A DNA stretch of 44,561 bases from Deltaproteobacteria bacterium (GCA_012517315.1 JAAYVE010000036.1:1-44561), one strand, 5' to 3'; counted from the first letter of the stretch, positions 15,862 to 24,862 are shown. Translations and numbers: made by a program. The notes: generated by a model not told the origin, from the sequence alone.

Positions 15862-16820
15862 ACTCTGACCTTGGACAGGGCGCGCATGAGGAGAAAGCCC
15901 GTCAGTTCCATGACGATCACCACCATGAGGAGCTTTCTCCCCGTGGGATGGTGCAGGAACATATTCACGTAGTCGGGTTTGAGGAACCACACCAGGAGGG
16001 CGAAGCCCGCCGGCATGATCCCCAGGATGACGGCTGTGGCTCTCCCCTCCGCTGTCGCCGCCTTCACCTGCCGCTTGAGCCGGAACCTCTCCCGAATGGT
16101 GGCGGCCAACCCGGCGAGAATCTCCGTGAGGTTCCCTCCTGTCTCTCGCTGGATGATGAAGGTAACGCAGAGGATCCGCACGTCGGCGAGCCTCGGGAAT
16201 CGCCGTTGGAAATTCTTCAGGACCGTTTCGAAGGGCAGCCCCATGGCCATCTCCTCGTGCAGATTCCGGAACTCCGTCCCGATGGGGGGCGGGAAATTTC
16301 GCGCGACCTCCAATGTCGCCGCATCCACCGAGTGCCCGGCCCGGAGACTGCGAACAATGGTGTCAATGGCATCCGGAAGCTGCGCCACCATGGCCTCGTC
16401 TCTGCAGGAGCGCATGACCATCAGAACAGCCGTAGGAGTGGAGAAGCCGACGGCGAGGGCCATGAAGAAGAGGAGAGGGTGGAAGAAGAGAAACAGGGGA
16501 AAAAGGGCGAGGATGAGGCCGCAGCACGCAGAAAGGGCCAAGAACCGCCGGGGGGAGATGTTTGCGCGGGTGGACCGGATGAACGCCTCCAGCCGGTGGA
16601 CATCCAGGCATTTCGCAAGGAGTCGCTCCATCCTGCTCTCCTTGACGACCGGCTCCCCGTTTTCCGCGAGGACTCCCTGGGACCTGAAAGGGGCGGAAAT
16701 CCCAGCCAGGAACCTTTCTTTCCTCATCTGCCTCAGGTCCAGGGCCATGAGATGGATGGAGAGGACCAAGAGGAAGACAGCCGCAAAGAGGAGGGCAGCG
16801 ATGAGCACGGGCACGGACAT
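15858..16820 (-). CDS. tadB: Tad inner-membrane platform protein TadB
   Basis: A 320-residue type II secretion F-domain protein with transmembrane segments near the N-terminus, at about 95-135 and at the C-terminus. The conserved segments 'LPDAIDTIVRSLRAGHSVDAAT' and 'QRETGGNLTEIL' are readable. It partners TadC in the pilus assembly platform. The ATG at 16820 overlaps the tadA stop as TGATG; a GTG one codon earlier is an alternative. Confidence 0.9.
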   Translation of the reverse strand: MSVPVLIAALLFAAVFLLVLSIHLMALDLRQMRKERFLAGISAPFRSQGVLAENGEPVVKESRMERLLAKCLDVHRLEAFIRSTRANISPRRFLALSACCGLILALFPLFLFFHPLLFFMALAVGFSTPTAVLMVMRSCRDEAMVAQLPDAIDTIVRSLRAGHSVDAATLEVARNFPPPIGTEFRNLHEEMAMGLPFETVLKNFQRRFPRLADVRILCVTFIIQRETGGNLTEILAGLAATIRERFRLKRQVKAATAEGRATAVILGIMPAGFALLVWFLKPDYVNMFLHHPTGRKLLMVVIVMELTGFLLMRALSKVRV

Positions 16821-18175
16821 CACCTCACCTCCCTCTGGAAAGAGAAGATCTCGGTGCCCACGTCCAAGCCGTACGCCTTGAACTGATCCATGAACGCGGA
16901 CACCACCCCGCTCCCGCGGAACACGCCGTAGGCGTTTCCGTCATTGTCGATGCCCATCTGTTCGAACACGAAGACGGAATGGGTCGTGATGGTTTCCCCC
17001 TGCATGCCCGTGACTTCGGAAACACTCGTGACCCTGCGTTTTCCGTCGGCGAGTCTGCTCAGCTGGACGATCACGTTGACGGCGCTCGCCACGAGTCCCC
17101 GGAGGGCCCGCTCGGAGAAGCTGGACTCCCCCATGTCCGCCATCACTTGAATGCGGCTCAGGGCATCCCTGGGGGAATTGGCATGGATGGTGCTCATGGA
17201 GCCGGGATGCCCGGTATTCATGGCCTGCAGCATGTCCATGACTTCACCGCCTCGGGCCTCCCCCACGATGATCCTGTCCGGGCGCATGCGCAGGCTGTTT
17301 CGCACCAGGTCCGTCAGGGTCACGCCTCCCCTGCCCTCCACATTGCTCTGCCTGGCTTCCAGGCTCACCACGTGGGGCTGATGCAGCCTCAGCTCGGCAC
17401 TGTCCTCAATGGTGATGATGCGTTCGGCTTCTGGAATGAACCCGGAGAGCACGTTGAGGAAGGTGGTCTTCCCGACACCCGTTCCACCGGAGATGAGAAT
17501 GTTGAGTTTGGCTCTGACGGCCGCCCGCATGTATTCGTGCATCTCCGAGGTGAGGCTCCCCATTTCCACGAGGGTCCGCATGGTGAGGACCTGGTGGGCG
17601 AACTTGCGGATGGAGACGACCGGACCCTTGAGGGAAAGGGGAGGAATGATGACGTTCACCCGCGATCCGTCGGGAAGTCGGGCGTCCACCATGGGGGACG
17701 ATTCGTCCACTCTTCTTCCCACCGCTGACACGATTCGGTCGATCACCTGCATGAGATGGTCGTCGTCCCGAAACCGAACGGGAGTGAGTTTCAGGAGACC
17801 GTTTCTTTCCACGTAGACCGCGGCATGGCCGTTCACCAGGATGTCCTGCACCGTAGGGTCGGCCATGAGCGGCTCCAGGGGTCCCAGCCCCATGATTTCG
17901 TTCATGAGGTCGGAAACCAGCAGGGACCGTTCGGTCTGGTTCAAGGGGAGGTACTCGGTACTGGTGATCTCCTTCAGCGTCTCCCGGACCGCTTCGGCCA
18001 GTGCGTCCCGGGGCAGGTTGGTGATGGAGGTGAGGTCGAGCTGCTCCACGAGACGCAGATGCACCATGGACTTGACGGCATTGTAAGTGCTCAGGTCGAC
18101 CTGCTCGTCGGCCTCATCCCGCACCTCTTCCACGGAGGCGGATCGACCGTCTTTCAGGCTCTCACTGAGTTTCAT
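16820..18175 (-). CDS. tadA: Tad pilus assembly ATPase TadA (CpaF)
   Basis: A 451-residue secretion ATPase of the CpaF/TadA family that powers Flp pilus extension, and in some systems retraction. It shows Walker A GGTGVGKTT, an Asp box ('IITIEDSAELRL'), Walker B-like 'RIIVGEARGGEVMDML' and the His box 'HPGSMSTIHANS'. The start at 18175 follows an AGGGG site 12 bases after the tadZ stop. The frame extends upstream, but a start there would overlap tadZ and lacks similarity. Confidence 0.93.
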   Translation of the reverse strand: MKLSESLKDGRSASVEEVRDEADEQVDLSTYNAVKSMVHLRLVEQLDLTSITNLPRDALAEAVRETLKEITSTEYLPLNQTERSLLVSDLMNEIMGLGPLEPLMADPTVQDILVNGHAAVYVERNGLLKLTPVRFRDDDHLMQVIDRIVSAVGRRVDESSPMVDARLPDGSRVNVIIPPLSLKGPVVSIRKFAHQVLTMRTLVEMGSLTSEMHEYMRAAVRAKLNILISGGTGVGKTTFLNVLSGFIPEAERIITIEDSAELRLHQPHVVSLEARQSNVEGRGGVTLTDLVRNSLRMRPDRIIVGEARGGEVMDMLQAMNTGHPGSMSTIHANSPRDALSRIQVMADMGESSFSERALRGLVASAVNVIVQLSRLADGKRRVTSVSEVTGMQGETITTHSVFVFEQMGIDNDGNAYGVFRGSGVVSAFMDQFKAYGLDVGTEIFSFQREVR

Positions 18176-18186
18176 GGGCTTTCCCC

Positions 18187-19383
18187 TCACCTCTTGCCGT
18201 TTGACCCTGGAAGACAGCGCTCGATCGTGCGCCGCCAAAAGGGCTTCAGAGGTTCCACCACGGGCACTCCCGTGAGCCTGCCTGCCAAGGCCCTGACCTG
18301 GACATTGAACGGGCTGTTTTCCACAACCATGTCCACGGTTTTCCCCTTGGTGAGGCTCTCCATGACCCCGTCGTAATCGTTATCCAGGGTGCCGAAGACA
18401 GGCTGGTGCAAAACCTTGGAGAGGTCCTCCACATCCAGGTATGCTTTCTGGTTGTAACGGTTGAGAACCAGACGCACCTTGTCCTTCCCGTACCCCGATT
18501 CATCGAAGAACTGCAGCACCCTCAGGGTGAGTTTGACCGCTGCAAGATCCTGCTGAAACACCAGAAGGACGGCGTCGGATGCCTCCAGGGCGGCCAGGGT
18601 CTTTCCGGAGAAATCATGGGGGAGGTCCAGCACGATGTAATGCATGAAGGTCGTGAGGACCTCGAGCATTCGGGCGACGTCGTCCCGGGCGATCCGATCG
18701 GCATCGCTGATCTCTTCAGGACAGGGAAGAAGGTAAAAACCCCTTTCGTGCTTCAAGAGAGAGGAGAAGAGGAGATCCTGGTCCAGCCGCTTGAGGTCCC
18801 TCTGGAGATCGAACGGCGTGTATGCGGCGCCCGTGTCGAGGAATGTCCCCGCTTGTCCCGCATAGAGGTTGAGGTCGAACAACAGCACCTTTTCCCCCGT
18901 TAGCTGCCGGATGTGGTCCACGAGGTTGAGGGCGACGGTGGTGACCCCCTGCCCGCCCTTCATGCTGAAGATGGAGTACACTTCCCCCTTGGAACGTCGG
19001 GCTCCAAGCTTCTCCACCGCACGCCGGACCGCCGTACCCGCCTGACCCTCATCCCCGGGCCAAACGAGGAAATCGGCCACCCCAACGCGAAAGGCCTCCA
19101 ATATAAGGTCCGGGGACTTGGTGGAGCACACGGTGAAAACGAGCGTCGAGGGGGCGGCCTTCACAATGCGGCTCGCGAGATTGAGGCGGGTGAACGGGTC
19201 GTCGGCAAGGTCCACAAAGACGACGGGCGGCGGCGCACTCCGGATGGCGCCGTAGCCCCGGGAGGGGTCTGTCTGCCACTCGGTGATTTCCACCACCGGC
19301 CGCACCTCCGCGGCAAACCGTTCCAAGATCCCGTCCTTCCTGCCGACAAACATGCCCTTGAGGGTGGCGGACTGCCTGGACAC
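18187..19383 (-). CDS. tadZ: Tad localisation ATPase-like protein TadZ (CpaE)
   Basis: A 398-residue protein with an N-terminal receiver-like domain lacking an obvious phospho-Asp, followed by a MinD/ParA-like domain. TadZ/CpaE proteins position the Tad machine at the pole. The deviant Walker A reads 'SMKGGQGVTT': the Lys normally after the second Gly block is Val, so ATP hydrolysis may be weak or absent. I chose GTG 19383 because GGGGAG precedes it and family similarity starts about 12 residues later; ATG 19353 is the alternative. Confidence 0.85.
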   Translation of the reverse strand: MSRQSATLKGMFVGRKDGILERFAAEVRPVVEITEWQTDPSRGYGAIRSAPPPVVFVDLADDPFTRLNLASRIVKAAPSTLVFTVCSTKSPDLILEAFRVGVADFLVWPGDEGQAGTAVRRAVEKLGARRSKGEVYSIFSMKGGQGVTTVALNLVDHIRQLTGEKVLLFDLNLYAGQAGTFLDTGAAYTPFDLQRDLKRLDQDLLFSSLLKHERGFYLLPCPEEISDADRIARDDVARMLEVLTTFMHYIVLDLPHDFSGKTLAALEASDAVLLVFQQDLAAVKLTLRVLQFFDESGYGKDKVRLVLNRYNQKAYLDVEDLSKVLHQPVFGTLDNDYDGVMESLTKGKTVDMVVENSPFNVQVRALAGRLTGVPVVEPLKPFWRRTIERCLPGSNGKR

Positions 19384-19501
19384 TCGACTCCCCTTCTTTT
19401 GTTCAAATCCTGTTCCAGCCCCTCGCGGGGACTGCTGTGCATGCTCCCTCTGACGGGAGACGGGATCACCGGGGCGGAGGCTGATCCCGGCCCGACCTTT
19501 T

Positions 19502-20983
19502 TCACCGCGTGAACCCGATTTGCCCGATGAACCTCGGCACTCGCACGGTCTTGCCATTCCCATGAGCCGCCTGTCTTGGCTCCGCGCGATTCAGAAGGAA
19601 GAAATCCAGGTCCGTCACTTCCCTCGCCATGGTTTCCCCGGGCAGGGAAGGAACTTCCTGGGGGTTCAGGGCTCGAACGATCCGCGGCTTCACCACGATG
19701 ATCAATTCCGTTTCGTTGTTCTGGAACTCCTTGCTGGTGAACAGGGCACCCAGAACAGGAATGTCCCCAAGCAACGGGATCTTGCTCACGGCGGAACGGG
19801 TCTCCTCCTTGAGGAGGCCGGCCATGGCGAAGGTCTGGCCGTCTTTGAGCTGAAGGGTGGTCTGCCCGCGCCGCGTGGTGAGGCCGGGAACGCCCGTGCC
19901 TCCGGATATGGCGAGGACACTGTAATCCAGGGCGCTCACTTCCGGCTCCACGGCGAGGGTGATGGTTTCATCCCCCACAAGGTAGGGAGTGAATCGAAGC
20001 AAGATCCCGAATTGCTTGAACTGAATGTTCACATTGCCGTTTTCGTCGGTCACCGGGTAGGGGTATTCACCTCCCACCAGGAACTGGGCCTGCTGGCCGC
20101 TCATGGTGACCAGCGTGGGGCTGGCCAGCAACCTGGAAAGCCCTTGTCCCTTGAGGAGGCTGATGAGACCCAGTAGGTCGTCCTCGACCCCGTGCGCCAG
20201 CACCTGGAAGGCGGAACTGTAAGGGGACGACAAAATGGCGGCCGAACCCAGGGAGGAGAGAATGGTGTCGGTGTTCGAGGTCGACGTCTCGGCACCCCTC
20301 TCACGAACGGCGTTGAGGCTCCCGGCCGCGGTCCCCGCCGGAAAAACGGCCACTTTCCAGTCCTTGTCCAGGAGAAATCCCAAGCCGATCTCCTTGATGC
20401 CGGAGCGGGAAACCTCCGCGATCTTCACCTCCAGTTGGATCTGCTGCGATCCCCTCACAGAGAGCAGATTGGTGAAATTGGGCGTGAGACCTTTGACAAT
20501 CTCCAAAACCCGCTCCAGGTCCCTCTGGCTTTCCACCGTCCCGTCCAACACCACCCCGTCGCCTACGCGTTCGACTTTCACCCTCGCATCAGGGACGAGG
20601 CGCCGGAGGGCATCCCGGATTTCGTTCCACACCTTCTCTTGAAGCCTCACCTCGATCTCGTACACATCCGCTTGACTGTCGCCATGCCACAGAATGAGGG
20701 ACGTGGTCCCCAGCTTCTCCTGGGCGACGATGAGCACCTGGGTCGGCGTGAGGAGCTCGGCGTCGGCCAACGTCGGGTCCGCCACAGCGATCCGCGTGAT
20801 GGGAGCGGTCGTGCTCTTGACGAAAGACATGTGCGGAGCGATGACGACCTTGCATCCGGTGCTCGCGAAATCGGAGCAGTTCGCCGCATGAACGATTCCC
20901 CCGGGAATCGTCATCAGAAGAGCCAAAAGCATACACGCCGGAAGATTCACGTTGAAGCGTCTCCCTGTTGGTTTGGTCTCCAA
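19502..20983 (-). CDS. rcpA: Tad outer-membrane secretin (RcpA/CpaC)
   Basis: A 493-residue secretin. It has a signal peptide (about 1-33), an N-terminal domain ('KSTTAPITRIAVADPTLADA'), a BON-like segment ('DALRRLVPDARVKVERVG'), and the C-terminal secretin domain with 'ASPTLVTMSGQQAQFLVGGE' and 'LPLLGDIPVLGALF'-type motifs (here 'IPLLGDIPVLGALFTSKEF'). It forms the outer-membrane channel for the Flp pilus. About 200 bases without a recognisable feature separate it from cpaB upstream. Confidence 0.92.
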   Translation of the reverse strand: METKPTGRRFNVNLPACMLLALLMTIPGGIVHAANCSDFASTGCKVVIAPHMSFVKSTTAPITRIAVADPTLADAELLTPTQVLIVAQEKLGTTSLILWHGDSQADVYEIEVRLQEKVWNEIRDALRRLVPDARVKVERVGDGVVLDGTVESQRDLERVLEIVKGLTPNFTNLLSVRGSQQIQLEVKIAEVSRSGIKEIGLGFLLDKDWKVAVFPAGTAAGSLNAVRERGAETSTSNTDTILSSLGSAAILSSPYSSAFQVLAHGVEDDLLGLISLLKGQGLSRLLASPTLVTMSGQQAQFLVGGEYPYPVTDENGNVNIQFKQFGILLRFTPYLVGDETITLAVEPEVSALDYSVLAISGGTGVPGLTTRRGQTTLQLKDGQTFAMAGLLKEETRSAVSKIPLLGDIPVLGALFTSKEFQNNETELIIVVKPRIVRALNPQEVPSLPGETMAREVTDLDFFLLNRAEPRQAAHGNGKTVRVPRFIGQIGFTR

Positions 20984-21187
20984 AGGGGGGGAACCGTCCC
21001 TCCGTCTGTCTCCCGGCGGGAGAAGGGTTCCTCACTGTTCATGGTCCATGCCCGATCCTTCCGCCGGCCCACAGTCTCCCCCGGGATGGGGAATTCGGCA
21101 AGTGCCCGGGGGAATCGCCACGACCCTGGGTTCACATGGGAATGGGTTGCGTGTGAAGGCAGCAGAGGGGGGACTCATGGGTCCCGA

Positions 21188-22255
21188 CTAATGGAAAAAG
21201 GGTTTCACCTGCGCTTTCGTCCCCTTGTACACTTCGATCCGGCTGTATTCCCTCTTCATGGTCAGGAGTTCGGCCAGATTCTGACCGGGTGTGCCGACCC
21301 GCTCCGTGTCCCTGGAGTTCCTCGCGGCCAGCCGAAGGAGACTCTTTCCGGTGGCGTCCATGACAACCGCCAGTTTCTCCGCCTCCTGCGGCGTCACCTG
21401 GATGGTGACCCGGCTCACCGGCTGGTTTTCGCCGGCACTCACCTCGAGGCTTCTCTCATTGGCCATCACTTCCACATTTTGCAGGAGAGTGACCGAACGC
21501 ATGGCGAACTCGGTAACCACCCCTTGAGCCCCCGCAGAGACGTCGCCGCCACTGGCGAACTTGCTGATGGGACAGGTCACGATCACGTCCACGCGATCCC
21601 CGCGCCTCAAGGCGCCACAAATCCCGTCCGTATCCTGCACGGCTACCGTGACCGCTCTCATGCCGGGACGGATCCAATCCCCCATGTTGTTCTCGGGCCT
21701 GTGAAGAGGCACTGCTCCCTTCTCCTGGCTGAAGGCGACTTCCCGGAAGCTTTGGGGGTCGCTGTCCCCGCCGTGCCTGGCCAAGAGGCTGATCTTCGCC
21801 AGAGAGGCCGCTGCCACAAGGGATGCCCCCTGCTCGGGGGTGACCAAAAGGGTCACGATCCAGTCTCGGTTCCCCTTGATCTTGCTCTGAGTCCGTTCCG
21901 ACTTGTCCCCCGTCACATCCATGACCCGAACCCGCTCGAGCACGACCCGCGCAACCCCCGCATCCTGAGCACCGGGAAGGGAAGTGGTCGCCAGCACATC
22001 CACCCAATCGCCCTTCTGGACTTTCCTGGACACACCGGTCACCTCATCCACCTTGATGCTTACCGCACGCATACCGGCAGGAATGGAATCGGTGAAGGCC
22101 ACATCATCGGCCGGTGTTTCGTGCCTCGCCGCCGCAACGGGTTGTGCCGCCTTTTGGGGTTTGGAGCCATCCAGGTAAACGAGAACGGCCTTGGCCGCCA
22201 CCAAACCCAGAAGGAGCGCGATGCCCAATACCACGAGTCCCCGAACGCCACGCAT
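21188..22255 (-). CDS. cpaB: Flp pilus assembly protein CpaB/RcpC, atypical
   Basis: A 355-residue protein with one N-terminal transmembrane helix (about residues 5-28). The RcpC/CpaB domain is present twice: 'SIPAGMRAVSIKVDEVTGV...GDWVDVLAT' near residues 60-95 and 'IRPGMRAVTVAVQDTDGI...GDRVDVIVT' near 200-240. The SAF domain that normally lies between the helix and the first 'IPxGMRAV' motif appears to be missing: only about 30 residues lie between them. The ATG at 22255 has GGGAGG 5 bases upstream. It is a periplasmic stabiliser of the Tad secretin. Confidence 0.85.
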   Translation of the reverse strand: MRGVRGLVVLGIALLLGLVAAKAVLVYLDGSKPQKAAQPVAAARHETPADDVAFTDSIPAGMRAVSIKVDEVTGVSRKVQKGDWVDVLATTSLPGAQDAGVARVVLERVRVMDVTGDKSERTQSKIKGNRDWIVTLLVTPEQGASLVAAASLAKISLLARHGGDSDPQSFREVAFSQEKGAVPLHRPENNMGDWIRPGMRAVTVAVQDTDGICGALRRGDRVDVIVTCPISKFASGGDVSAGAQGVVTEFAMRSVTLLQNVEVMANERSLEVSAGENQPVSRVTIQVTPQEAEKLAVVMDATGKSLLRLAARNSRDTERVGTPGQNLAELLTMKREYSRIEVYKGTKAQVKPFFH

Positions 22256-22278
22256 TGTTCCTCCCCCATTACGGTTCT

Positions 22279-22423
22279 CTGAGAGGGTGTCCAAAAAGTG
22301 GAACCCGTATTGTCGCCCCTCCGAGGACGGGGGCCGGAAACCTCATCAAAATCAAATCCGGATTCCCCCTTCGCGGGAATGACGAAACGTCGGAATTGGA
22401 GCCTTTTTCGGCACGCTCCTAAG
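22279..22423 (-). repeat. intergenic MITE-like element with imperfect terminal inverted repeats
   Basis: The 145-base spacer between tadE and cpaB has ends that are imperfect inverted repeats: 'AGGGTGTCCAAAAAG' at one end and, read inward from the other, 'GAGCGTGCCGAAAAAG'. It also contains the palindromic 'ATTCCCCCTTCGCGGGAAT', of a kind common in mobile intergenic repeats of deltaproteobacteria. No coding frame. Strand is arbitrary. Confidence 0.5.
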
Positions 22424-22841
22424 GAAAAGCGGACAGCGACTTGGCACTCAAGCGTCTGGGCAGCAGAGAATCGGGAAGGTAGCCGGTGAGGGACCGGAAG
22501 GAGAGATCCACCACCTTCACCTCCAGCATGCGCGCACCCGATGGGCCCAACCGGACCTCCGCATCCGTCTGGATGTTTCCTTCGGGCAGATCGAAAAGCC
22601 AGAAGCCCTCCCGCACCACCCGCCGCGCCTCTTCCTCCGGATCTCCAGGGTTTTCCGGATCCCAGTCCCTCACTTTCACACCCGCCCGTGCGCCTGCTGC
22701 CACTGCGTTGGCCAGGGTGAGCTGATGCGTCATGTACCACCCGTATTCCAGAATCGCGAAAAGGATCAGCATCAGCACGGGCAAAACCAGTGCGAACTCA
22801 ACGGCGGACCCCCCTCTTTCACCCTCGGGCCCTCTCCTCAT
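22419..22841 (-). CDS. tadE: TadE-like minor pilin
   Basis: A 140-residue pseudopilin. The N-terminus reads 'GERGGSAVEFALVLPVLMLI', with the prepilin peptidase site after Gly and the conserved Glu at +5, followed by the membrane helix and a periplasmic domain. The ATG at 22841 overlaps the tadV stop by 4 bases and has GGGAG ahead. It is presumably processed by TadV and incorporated as a minor component of the Flp pilus. Confidence 0.85.
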   Translation of the reverse strand: MRRGPEGERGGSAVEFALVLPVLMLILFAILEYGWYMTHQLTLANAVAAGARAGVKVRDWDPENPGDPEEEARRVVREGFWLFDLPEGNIQTDAEVRLGPSGARMLEVKVVDLSFRSLTGYLPDSLLPRRLSAKSLSAFP

Positions 22842-23452
22842 GGCTCCCAAAGAAGACCTCCCAGGATAAACTCGAAAAAGGCGCCGGCAGCGATGGGGAG
22901 GGAATAGCGAAGAGCCACGCCGTCCTTTTCCGGTTCCACTCTTCCCCCGGCCAAGGTGAACTGGATCAAATCCCCCAGCACCTTTCTGAAACCGGAAAAC
23001 CTGCCTCCAATCAACAGGAGGAAGAGACTCAAAATCCCACCGGCCAGGGCCGCAAAGAGGAATACGCCGAATACCCGCCTGGGCCCGAGAAAGGCCCCTA
23101 TGGAACCCAGCAGCTTCACATCCCCTCCCCCCATGCCTCCCAGGGCGAAGAAAGGAAGAGACACGAGCACTCCCATGGCAAGCCCGGCAACCGCAAGCCT
23201 GAAGCCCTCTGCAGGGCCATGCGCGAGGACGTTCACGGCCACCCCTCCCAAAGCTCCCGCAACGGTCAGGCAGTTTGGGATCCGATGGTGGCGGAGGTCG
23301 GCAAAAACCGCTGCCGCCACCAGGAATGACACTACCCATTCATGGATTTCCAACGCTTCCGGAACTCCTGCAAAGACGACAGCCCGACTGAAGACCGGCC
23401 TCGTGCAAACCGGCTGATCCGCCTGGATAAACCACCCCGCATGGAACCACAT
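22838..23452 (-). CDS. tadV: prepilin peptidase TadV/CpaA
   Basis: A type IV prepilin peptidase of the short A24 form, up to 204 residues. The two catalytic aspartates are in 'FADLRHHRIPN' (D52 from the listed start) and 'GMGGGDVKLLG' (D111), in an otherwise hydrophobic protein. It cleaves Flp and TadE prepilins at the inner membrane. The start is uncertain: similarity begins about residue 40, and a TTG near codon 34 with AGGAG upstream is an alternative to the ATG at 23452. It lies just after flp, the usual order. Confidence 0.85.
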   Translation of the reverse strand: MWFHAGWFIQADQPVCTRPVFSRAVVFAGVPEALEIHEWVVSFLVAAAVFADLRHHRIPNCLTVAGALGGVAVNVLAHGPAEGFRLAVAGLAMGVLVSLPFFALGGMGGGDVKLLGSIGAFLGPRRVFGVFLFAALAGGILSLFLLLIGGRFSGFRKVLGDLIQFTLAGGRVEPEKDGVALRYSLPIAAGAFFEFILGGLLWEP

Positions 23453-23519
23453 ACTCCGTTGCAGGAGACCAGTTCATCCTCTCCGGCTTACACCGGAACA
23501 GAGGGCGGAATCGGCCGAA

Positions 23520-23726
23520 CTACGGCTCCGTCGACCCCGACTGCCTGATTTTGTCGGCACTGGAGCCGAGTTTTTCACTCATGGCGGAAAAGAGATCCGA
23601 CAGCTTGTCTCCGAATCCGCTGAGGGCACCGATAAGCAACGCGGCCATCAACCCGGCGATCAATCCGTATTCGATCGCCGTCACGCCCGATTCATCCCTC
23701 CACAGGGAAACGAGAAGTCCTTTCAT
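23520..23726 (-). CDS. flp: Flp family type IVb pilin
   Basis: A 68-residue prepilin and major subunit of the Tad pilus. After a short leader it has the processing site and Flp motif 'DESG/VTAIEYGLIAGLMAA', with Glu and Tyr at +5 and +6, then a hydrophobic helix and a polar C-terminus. The start at 23726 has GGGAG 6 bases upstream and gives the typical leader length; a longer start at 23744 is less likely. It is the first gene of the Tad locus and lies directly downstream of the cNMP/AraC regulator. Confidence 0.93.
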   Translation of the reverse strand: MKGLLVSLWRDESGVTAIEYGLIAGLMAALLIGALSGFGDKLSDLFSAMSEKLGSSADKIRQSGSTEP

Positions 23727-23861
23727 GAGCCACTCCCTTTTCATCGACCCTTGCACCCGCGCAGGACCCCGAAGGTTTTTCGCGCCGAGAACGCTACGAG
23801 GCGTTTCCCACCCCTTGGGATTCAATGAACGCATATTAACTGAGGAGATGAGGCAATTCTC

Positions 23862-23895
23862 GGACTGAATTGCTAAGAATTAGGACAGAATTGCT
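23862..23895. promoter_or_regulatory. direct-repeat operator candidate upstream of flp
   Basis: GGACTGAATTGCT (23862-23874) and GGACAGAATTGCT (23883-23895) match at 12 of 13 positions and begin 21 bases apart, two helical turns. A related GCAATTC lies inverted at 23853-23859. The pair sits between the AraC-type regulator and flp. The spacing and direct orientation suit an AraC-family operator, but binding is inference. Confidence 0.45.
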
Positions 23896-23918
23896 CCTCT
23901 TCACCATTCAACCGTTCC

Positions 23919-24719
23919 TCAAGGACACGAGTAACCCCTTCGGATTCTTCTGAACTGGGAGGGACTCTTTCCCTCGATCTTTCTGAACACCCTGCCGAAA
24001 TAGGAAAGGTCGCCGAATCCGACTGCGTAACAGGCTTGGGAGATATTCAAACCGTCGCGGGTCATGAGCACCTTTGCCTCCTCCACTCGCTTGCGGTTGA
24101 GGTATTCCTTGAAGGACAGGCCTGTTATTTCCTTGAATTTCCTAATAAAGTGAAACTTGCTCATGTTTCCGATACGGCATAGGTCATCCAACGCTATGGG
24201 ATCCTGGTAGTTTTCATCGATGAAACTAAGGACTCTCGCCATGATGTGGTTCTGATCCCGGTCTCCCTTCTCGACAGCCGGGGGACGATCCCCCCCGGTG
24301 AGAGCCCGGCAAAGCTTTTGGAGCCTCCGGGCATTCAACTGGTATGCGTTTCGCTCCAGTGCCATGTGTCGCTTGAGGTGCTCCAGGAAGGTGAATCGCG
24401 GCTGAACAAGGGCTCTCAGGGACGTAACGGATTCCATGTCGTAAAGGGAAAACCCGTCGTCCAAGGCGGCCATTTCTCCAAAAAACTCACCCGCACCCAG
24501 GATCTCGAACGGGATGGAATGGCCCAATCTTTCCTTTGTCCTCAACTCCACCGACCCGGAGATCAAGACCCCGATGTGATCCACGCGCCGTCCCGAACAC
24601 GCGAGGGGATATCCTTCGGGAAACGAGGCTACATGAAAAGAGGAGGACAGAGCCTGCAAATCAATAGTGGGGATTCCGCAATACATGCCGTTCGCGGTCA
24701 AGATGTCTAGGGAGTGCAC
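23919..24719 (-). CDS. transcriptional regulator, cNMP-binding-type domain fused to AraC HTH
   Basis: A 266-residue regulator. Residues about 20-130 resemble a Crp/FNR cyclic-nucleotide-binding domain ('FPEGYPLACSGRRVDHIGVL', 'LISGSVELRTK', 'LGAGEFFGEMAALDDG'). Residues about 160-262 are an AraC-type double helix-turn-helix ('IALDDLCRIGNMSKFHFIRK', 'ISQACYAVGFGDLSYFGRVF'). I chose GTG 24719 because GGAGGG lies 5 bases ahead; the frame upstream runs through the riboswitch terminator and is not coding. The gene follows cobalamin riboswitch 3, and the Tad operon starts about 190 bases after its stop, so it is a candidate Tad regulator. Confidence 0.85.
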   Translation of the reverse strand: MHSLDILTANGMYCGIPTIDLQALSSSFHVASFPEGYPLACSGRRVDHIGVLISGSVELRTKERLGHSIPFEILGAGEFFGEMAALDDGFSLYDMESVTSLRALVQPRFTFLEHLKRHMALERNAYQLNARRLQKLCRALTGGDRPPAVEKGDRDQNHIMARVLSFIDENYQDPIALDDLCRIGNMSKFHFIRKFKEITGLSFKEYLNRKRVEEAKVLMTRDGLNISQACYAVGFGDLSYFGRVFRKIEGKSPSQFRRIRRGYSCP

Positions 24720-24862
24720 CGAGACCCTCCGATGTGAAACCTGTTGAGCCGGATCGCCTATGAATCCGCTTCGCCCACGTGGACAAGGACCGCAGTCGCT
24801 CCGGGCGACCCGGCATCCGGCTGTCCTCTGGATTCCAGAGCCCGCAGGGACGGCCGGGGGAG

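Noticed and set aside
20192-22282. A 696-codon open frame on the plus strand opposite the secretin and cpaB genes
   Set aside because: It is antisense to two clear Tad genes, spans their intergenic gap, is rich in Arg/His/Gly/Pro as expected of GC-rich antisense frames, and has no recognisable domain.
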